NCBI RefSeq assembly: GCF_014042015.1
Contig: NZ_CP059493.1
Coordinates: 248,001-312,000, forward strand
Source: Actinotalea sp. JY-7876
GTDB taxonomy: Bacteria > Actinomycetota > Actinomycetes > Actinomycetales > Cellulomonadaceae
DNA: 64,000 nt
Reading direction: 5' to 3'
Shown here: piece after piece, positions 59,982 to 64,000 of the stretch
How the letters are laid out: every line of letters starts with the position of its first letter
Position numbering within the stretch: position 1 is the first letter of the stretch
Notes under the pieces: generated by a model
Seen by the model: the letters and a program-made list of their open reading frames with translations, nothing else
Databases searched by the model: none
Told to the model about the DNA's origin: nothing
Position numbers and translations under genes: made by a program

Positions 59982-60917
59982 GTGCCCCCGACCGTGCCGC
60001 CACCCGCGGCTCCCGGCTCGACCACGGTCCTCGCGCGCGCCGCGGGGGCGGTCCGCTCCGCGGTCCTGGGAGCGGCCGGCCTCGCCGTCATCGCGATCTG
60101 GGCCGCCGGCATGTTCTACGTCCTGTACCTCATCACCTCGGCGGCCGCCGAGGTGGTGTCCGACCTGCTCGGCGTGGAGCAGCCGGAACCCGCCCACCTG
60201 GCCCTGGCCGTGGGCGCCGTCGTGGCCGTCGCCACGGTGGCCGCGGTCGTCGCGCGCCGGCGCGCCGCGCGCCGCCGTCGGGAGGTCGAGGCCTGGGCCG
60301 CCGCGCACGGGTGGACGGTGCGCACGACGACGTCGGTCCTGGGGAGCCGCTGGGCCACGCCGCCGTTCTCGCGGGCCGGCAGCGGCGCCGCGCGCCACGT
60401 CCTCGAGCGCACCGTGGACGGGGTCACGGTCACCTCGGCGACGTTCGGTCGCGGCCGGCGGACGCGGCACGTCGCGGTGGTCACCCTGCCCGTGGCGTTC
60501 CCGACCCTGAGCCTGGAGCGCGAGGTCGGGGCCGTGCGGGCGCAGGTCGCGGCCGGGGGAGCCGACATCCGGCTCGAGTCCGAGGCGTTCAACCGCGCCT
60601 GGCGCGTGCGCTCGGCCGTGCCCGAGTTCGCCCACGCCGTCGTCCACCCCCGCCTCATGGCGCGCCTGCTGGAGCCCGACGTGGCCGACGTGGGCGTCGT
60701 CGTGGAGGACCGCGACGTCGTCGTGCACCGGCCCGGCAGCACCGACGTCGCCGCGGTGGAGCGGCTGGCCTCCCTCGCCGTCGAGCTCGCCGCGGCGCTG
60801 CCGCGGTGGGTCCGGGACGACGGCCGCTCGCGTTACGAGACGCTCCCGACGACGCGGCGCGCACGCCTGCGCGCCCTGCGCTCGCCTGCCGACCGGGCCG
60901 GCGACATCACGCCGTGA
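59982..60917 (+). CDS. Membrane-anchored paralog B (DUF3137-like)
   Basis: 311 residues from GTG 59982. Two membrane helices (GAAGLAVIAIWAAGMFYVLY and LALAVGAVVAVATVAAVVAR), then the same domain as paralog A: VEAWAAAHGWTVRT, LESEAFNRAWRVRS and VHPRLMARLLEPD. About 80 residues longer at the N-terminus. The pair flanking lemA suggests duplication and a shared complex. Its 3' end overlaps the TetR gene by 11 bp. Confidence 0.7.
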   Translation: MPPTVPPPAAPGSTTVLARAAGAVRSAVLGAAGLAVIAIWAAGMFYVLYLITSAAAEVVSDLLGVEQPEPAHLALAVGAVVAVATVAAVVARRRAARRRREVEAWAAAHGWTVRTTTSVLGSRWATPPFSRAGSGAARHVLERTVDGVTVTSATFGRGRRTRHVAVVTLPVAFPTLSLEREVGAVRAQVAAGGADIRLESEAFNRAWRVRSAVPEFAHAVVHPRLMARLLEPDVADVGVVVEDRDVVVHRPGSTDVAAVERLASLAVELAAALPRWVRDDGRSRYETLPTTRRARLRALRSPADRAGDITP

Positions 60918-61500
60918 GGCCCGCGCGCGTCGGCGGGTCGGCGGGGGACCACGCGCCGAGCGCGTCCACGGCCGCCTCGAGCACCGCGTCGGGCAGGTGC
61001 CCGGGCTCGAGCACGCTGCGGTAGAGCAGCGGCCCCACGACGAGGGCGGCCGCGAACGACAGGTCCACCGCGGGCCGCAGCTCGCCGGACGCGACGGCGA
61101 GCCGCAGCGCCGCCTGGAGCTGGCCCGACGCGGCTGCGGCCGAGGCGTCACGGCGCCGTGCCGCGGCCTCGTCCCACGTCGCGGTGTGGACGAGCGCCAG
61201 GGTCACGCCGGCCACCTCCCGCAGGAGGAGCTCGTCCGCCAGGGCCCGGAGCTGTCCCAGCAGCCACGGCCGGACGGGCGCCTGCGGGTCGGCGAAGAAC
61301 GGCAGCCGCGCGCCGCTCATGGCGTCCAGGAGCATCGCCTCGGCGGTCGGCCAGTGCCGGTACACGGTGGCCCGGCCCACCCCCGCCTCCTGGGCCACGC
61401 GCTGGTGGGTCACGGCGGCGGGCCCGTGTGCGCTGAGGAGCCGCCGGGCCGCCTCGAGCATGGCGCGCCGGCTGCGGAGCGCGCGCGGGTCGGTCGTCAC
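60907..61500 (-). CDS. TetR-family repressor
   Basis: 197 residues from GTG 61500. The N-terminal HTH reads RAMLEAARRLLSAHGPAAVT, HQRVAQEAGVGRATVYRHW. The C-terminal ligand domain is all-helical. It likely represses itself and the divergent oxidoreductase pair through the two operator copies at 61511-61577. Confidence 0.9.
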   Translation of the reverse strand: MTTDPRALRSRRAMLEAARRLLSAHGPAAVTHQRVAQEAGVGRATVYRHWPTAEAMLLDAMSGARLPFFADPQAPVRPWLLGQLRALADELLLREVAGVTLALVHTATWDEAAARRRDASAAAASGQLQAALRLAVASGELRPAVDLSFAAALVVGPLLYRSVLEPGHLPDAVLEAAVDALGAWSPADPPTRAGLTA

Positions 61501-61510
61501 GCCCCGAGCA

Positions 61511-61577
61511 TATGAGACATCTTGACTCACACGCAGCGCGCGTGCCATCGTCCAGTTATGAGACAAGGTGACTCACA
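61511..61577. promoter_or_regulatory. Duplicated TetR operator
   Basis: TATGAGACA-nnn-TGACTCACA occurs at 61511-61531 and 61557-61577, 46 bp apart, with only the three central bases different. Each copy has dyad symmetry TGAG..CTCA. One copy abuts the TetR start and the other covers the start codon of the oxidoreductase gene. Confidence 0.75.
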
Positions 61578-62199
61578 AAAGCCGAGGATCGCGGTGCTGG
61601 GCGCCTCGGGGCGCACGGGACGCGCCGTCGTCGACGCGGGGGTGCGGCACGGATCCCTCGTCACGGCCGTGGTCCGGCGCCAGGGTCTCGTCCCGCTCGG
61701 GGCGGGCGTCGTCGAGGCCCTCGTGCCCGCACCCGGCGTGTCGGGGGCCCTCGATGCCGCGCTGGCCGGTCACGACGCGGTGATCAGCGCGCTCGGCCCG
61801 CGAGGGCGCGGCCCCTCGACGGTCTGCGCGGACGGGGCGCGCTCGGCCCTCGGCTCCATGGCCCGCACCGGCGTGCGGCGGCTCGTCGTCGTCAGCGCGC
61901 ACGCCGTCGGCGAGAGCCGGGACCGCTCGCCGTACTCGCTGTTCGTCTGGGCGCTGGTCGGCGACAAGATGCGGGACAAGGAGGCGATGGAGGCGCTCGT
62001 CCGTGCGTCGGACCTCGACTGGACCCTCGTGCGACCACCCGGGCTGTCGGACGGTGCGACCACCCTGCGCTATCGCACCGGGGAGGGCCTGCGCCTGGGG
62101 TTCACGTCCACCGTCACGCGCGCCGACCTCGCCGACTTCCTCGTCCGCGAGGCCGGGACCGGCGAGCACGCGGGTCGAGCCGTGGGGATCGCGGCGTGA
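61558..62199 (+). CDS. NAD(P)-binding oxidoreductase, NmrA-like
   Basis: 213 residues from ATG 61558. Atypical SDR: IAVLGASGRTGRAVVDAGVR at the N-terminus (GxxGxxG), VVSAHAVGESRDR and LDWTLVRPPGLSDG. No catalytic YxxxK is seen, so it may be a redox sensor or reductase of the NAD(P)H-binding type. Overlaps the next gene by 4 bp (GTGA), forming one operon. Confidence 0.85.
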   Translation: MRQGDSQKPRIAVLGASGRTGRAVVDAGVRHGSLVTAVVRRQGLVPLGAGVVEALVPAPGVSGALDAALAGHDAVISALGPRGRGPSTVCADGARSALGSMARTGVRRLVVVSAHAVGESRDRSPYSLFVWALVGDKMRDKEAMEALVRASDLDWTLVRPPGLSDGATTLRYRTGEGLRLGFTSTVTRADLADFLVREAGTGEHAGRAVGIAA

Positions 62200-63134
62200 G
62201 CGTCGCGCGGGACGCCGGCGCGCACCCGGTGCCGGTGGGGGTGGACCTGCGCGGGACGACGGCGCTCGTCACGGGCGGCACCGGTGGCATGGGCCGCGTC
62301 CTGGTCACCGCGCTGGCCGGGGCCGGCGCGGACGTCGTGACGGTGACGCGCGACCCCGCCCGCGGCCGCGAGCTCGTCGCACGGGTCGCGCGCGACGTCG
62401 GCGGCGACCGCGTCCAGGTCCTCACCGCCGACCTGTCCTCGCGCGCCGACCTGCACGCCGTCGCCGAGCGCGTCCGCTCCGAGCGCCCGGAGCTGCACCT
62501 GGTGGTCCACAACGCCGGGGCGCACTTCCCCGACCACGCCCTGACGGTCGACGGCGTCGAGCGGCACGTCGCGCTGGACCACCTCGCCGGATTCACGCTG
62601 ACCACGCTGCTGGAGGACCGGCTGCGCGCGGGCGCACGCGTCGTCACCGTCGTCTCGGCCGCGATGAACGACACCCGTCGGGTCCGGATCGGCGGTCGTC
62701 CCCGCCCTGTGCGGCTCGAGCCCGCGCAGCTCGACGACGTGCGGCTGCTCAACCCCGCCGCGGGCTTCGTGCCGTTCGAGGCGTACGCCCGCGCCAAGCT
62801 CCTCGCGACGATGTGCGGGTACGAGCACGCCGGACGCCTCGCCGCGTCCGGCGTGACCGTCAACGCGGTGCACCCCGGCATCGTGGGCACCCCGCTGGTC
62901 GACGCGATGGTGCCCGGCCCGCTCCGGGCGCTGCGCCCGCTGCTGCGGCGGGCGCTGTTGACCCCCGAGGCCGGCGCCGCGTCGGTCCTGCGCCTGGCCA
63001 CGGACCCGGCGGTCACGGGCACCGGCCACTACTACGAGCGCGCCGCGCGCGCCGAGAGCCCACCGGCCTCCCACGACGCGCGCCTGCGCGCCATGGCGTG
63101 GGAGGCCAGCCGGGCGTGGGCCTTCGGCCGGTGA
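62196..63134 (+). CDS. Short-chain dehydrogenase, retinol-dehydrogenase-like
   Basis: 312 residues from GTG 62196. TTALVTGGTGGMGRVLVTAL (cofactor motif), VVHNAGAHF, catalytic Ser in VVSAAMND and Tyr-Lys in YARAK. The long C-terminus fits the retinol dehydrogenase/WWOX-like SDRs. Co-transcribed with the NmrA-like gene and probably controlled by the divergent TetR protein. Confidence 0.88.
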   Translation: MSVARDAGAHPVPVGVDLRGTTALVTGGTGGMGRVLVTALAGAGADVVTVTRDPARGRELVARVARDVGGDRVQVLTADLSSRADLHAVAERVRSERPELHLVVHNAGAHFPDHALTVDGVERHVALDHLAGFTLTTLLEDRLRAGARVVTVVSAAMNDTRRVRIGGRPRPVRLEPAQLDDVRLLNPAAGFVPFEAYARAKLLATMCGYEHAGRLAASGVTVNAVHPGIVGTPLVDAMVPGPLRALRPLLRRALLTPEAGAASVLRLATDPAVTGTGHYYERAARAESPPASHDARLRAMAWEASRAWAFGR

Positions 63135-63162
63135 GCGCGGGCCGCGGCCGCGCGCCCGCGGC

Positions 63163-63963
63163 TCAGATCAGCGGGACGAGGTCCGCGACGGAGTCGACGA
63201 CGTGGCTGGGGCGGAACGGGAAGGTCGGGACGTCGCTCGCGCGCGTCGACCCCGTGAGCACGAGGTAGGTGAGCAGGCCCGCCTCCATGCCGGCGACGAT
63301 GTCCGTCTCCATCCGGTCGCCGACCATCGCGGTCGACTCCGAGTGCGCGTCGATCCGGTTGAGCGCCGAGCGGAACATCATGGGATTGGGCTTTCCGACG
63401 AAGTACGGCTGCCGCCCCGTCGCCGCAGTGATCATCGCCGCCACCGCGCCGGTCGCCGGGAGGTCGCCCTCCGCGCTCGGCCCCGTCACGTCGGGGTTCG
63501 TGGCGATGAACCGGGCGCCGCCCTGCACGAGCCGCACGGCCTTGGTGATCGCCTCGAACGAGTACGTCCGGGTCTCCCCGAGCACGACGTAGTCCGGGTC
63601 CGACTCGGTCAGCGTGTACCCGGCCTCGTAGAGCGCCGTCGTCAGGCCGGCCTCGCCGATCGCGTACGCCGAGCCGTTGGGCACCTGGTCCGCGAGGAAG
63701 TCGGCCGTCGCGAGCGCCGACGTCCAGATGGCCTCCTCGGGGACGTCGATGCCCGAGGACGCGAGCCGCGCCCGCAGGTCGCGCGCGGTGAAGATCGAGT
63801 TGTTCGTCAAGACCAGGAAGGGCAGGCCGGCGTCGCGCAGGGCGCGGATGAACTCCGGCGCCCCGGGCAGGGGCCGGCCCTCGTGGACGAGCACCCCGTC
63901 CATGTCCGTGAGCCAGGTGCGGATCTCGCGGTCGGACATCGGGCGGTGCGGTGTCCCGGTCAT
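63163..63963 (-). CDS. HAD-IIA hydrolase, NagD-like phosphatase
   Basis: 266 residues from ATG 63963 (ATG 63939 is possible). HAD motif I is WLTDMDGVLVHEGRPLPGAP, motif II LTNNSIFTARDL, and motifs III/IV VGKPNPMMFRSA and MVGDRMETDIVAGMEAGL. Typical class IIA cap. Probably dephosphorylates a sugar or nucleotide phosphate. Confidence 0.92.
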   Translation of the reverse strand: MTGTPHRPMSDREIRTWLTDMDGVLVHEGRPLPGAPEFIRALRDAGLPFLVLTNNSIFTARDLRARLASSGIDVPEEAIWTSALATADFLADQVPNGSAYAIGEAGLTTALYEAGYTLTESDPDYVVLGETRTYSFEAITKAVRLVQGGARFIATNPDVTGPSAEGDLPATGAVAAMITAATGRQPYFVGKPNPMMFRSALNRIDAHSESTAMVGDRMETDIVAGMEAGLLTYLVLTGSTRASDVPTFPFRPSHVVDSVADLVPLI

Positions 63964-63967
63964 CGCC

Positions 63968-64000
63968 TCAGCCCTCGATGTCGTCCTGGGCGACGCGCGC
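63968..64000 (-). CDS. 3' end of a gene cut by the window edge
   Basis: The minus strand reads ARVAQDDIEG and TGA at 63970-63968, four bases before the HAD start. The length is too short for identification; the tight spacing suggests an operon with the HAD gene. Confidence 0.35.
   Translation of the reverse strand, partial: ARVAQDDIEG

Overview
The window is high-GC actinobacterial DNA. The sequence shows GTG starts, leaderless-looking promoters, short 4-base overlaps within operons and strong G/C at third codon positions. Actinobacterial marker families are present: a proteasome activator Bpa ending in GQYL, a complete conservon (histidine kinase, roadblock, DUF742, GTPase), septum-formation family lipoproteins and a ClpB promoter with a HAIR-like element. 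A Micrococcales genus near Cellulomonas is my best guess; that is inference from gene content only.

Layout. (1) 1-15635, chromosomal: a carbohydrate ABC importer behind a LacI-type palindrome, an EamA exporter, Bpa, an AGE-family sugar isomerase, a quinone oxidoreductase, the conservon with a 1537-residue kinase, a PIN protein and a DUF1345 membrane protein. (2) 15636-41056, an integrated element. A complete tRNA-Ser(UGA) gene lies at the left edge. Its last 67 bases plus one flanking base recur exactly as a 68-bp direct repeat at 40989-41056, which marks attL and attR. Inside are an integrase next to attL, an excisionase-like protein, a second unrelated tyrosine recombinase, several small helix-turn-helix proteins, a WXG100-like/nuclease-toxin/SUKH-immunity cassette, a lipoprotein, an 876-residue prepilin fused to fibronectin-III-like domains, a DUF2637 protein, a replication-relaxation protein, an array of four 22-bp iterons, and an Eco29kI-like restriction-modification locus (C5 methylase, GIY-YIG endonuclease, a second GIY-YIG protein, Vsr) next to attR. 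(3) 41057-64000, chromosomal: SPFH protein, DUF998, YidD, ThrE-type exporter, tRNA-Ser(GCU), EI24, tRNA-Arg(ACG), Rieske lipoprotein, ECF sigma/anti-sigma pair, TrmB, septum-formation proteins, UspA, ClpB, ExoIII, PyrE, LemA between two paralogous membrane proteins, a TetR/oxidoreductase divergon and a HAD phosphatase.

How it fits together. The element has its own integration machinery with paired GGTTGTC arm-type candidates at both ends, a probable plasmid-like maintenance centre (replication-relaxation protein, iterons, AT-rich tract) and cargo for competition and defence. I found no FtsK/TraB DNA translocase, relaxase of a familiar type, or partition ATPase, so it looks mobilisable or excisable rather than self-transmissible. 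Several short palindromes recur in front of element genes (GTCTAGAC three times; AGCAC..GTGCT three times; CTTGnCATGTnACAC twice) and suggest an internal regulatory network.

The most unusual items are the prepilin-FnIII fusion with no pilus machinery nearby, the iteron centre, and the two-nuclease Eco29kI-like locus.
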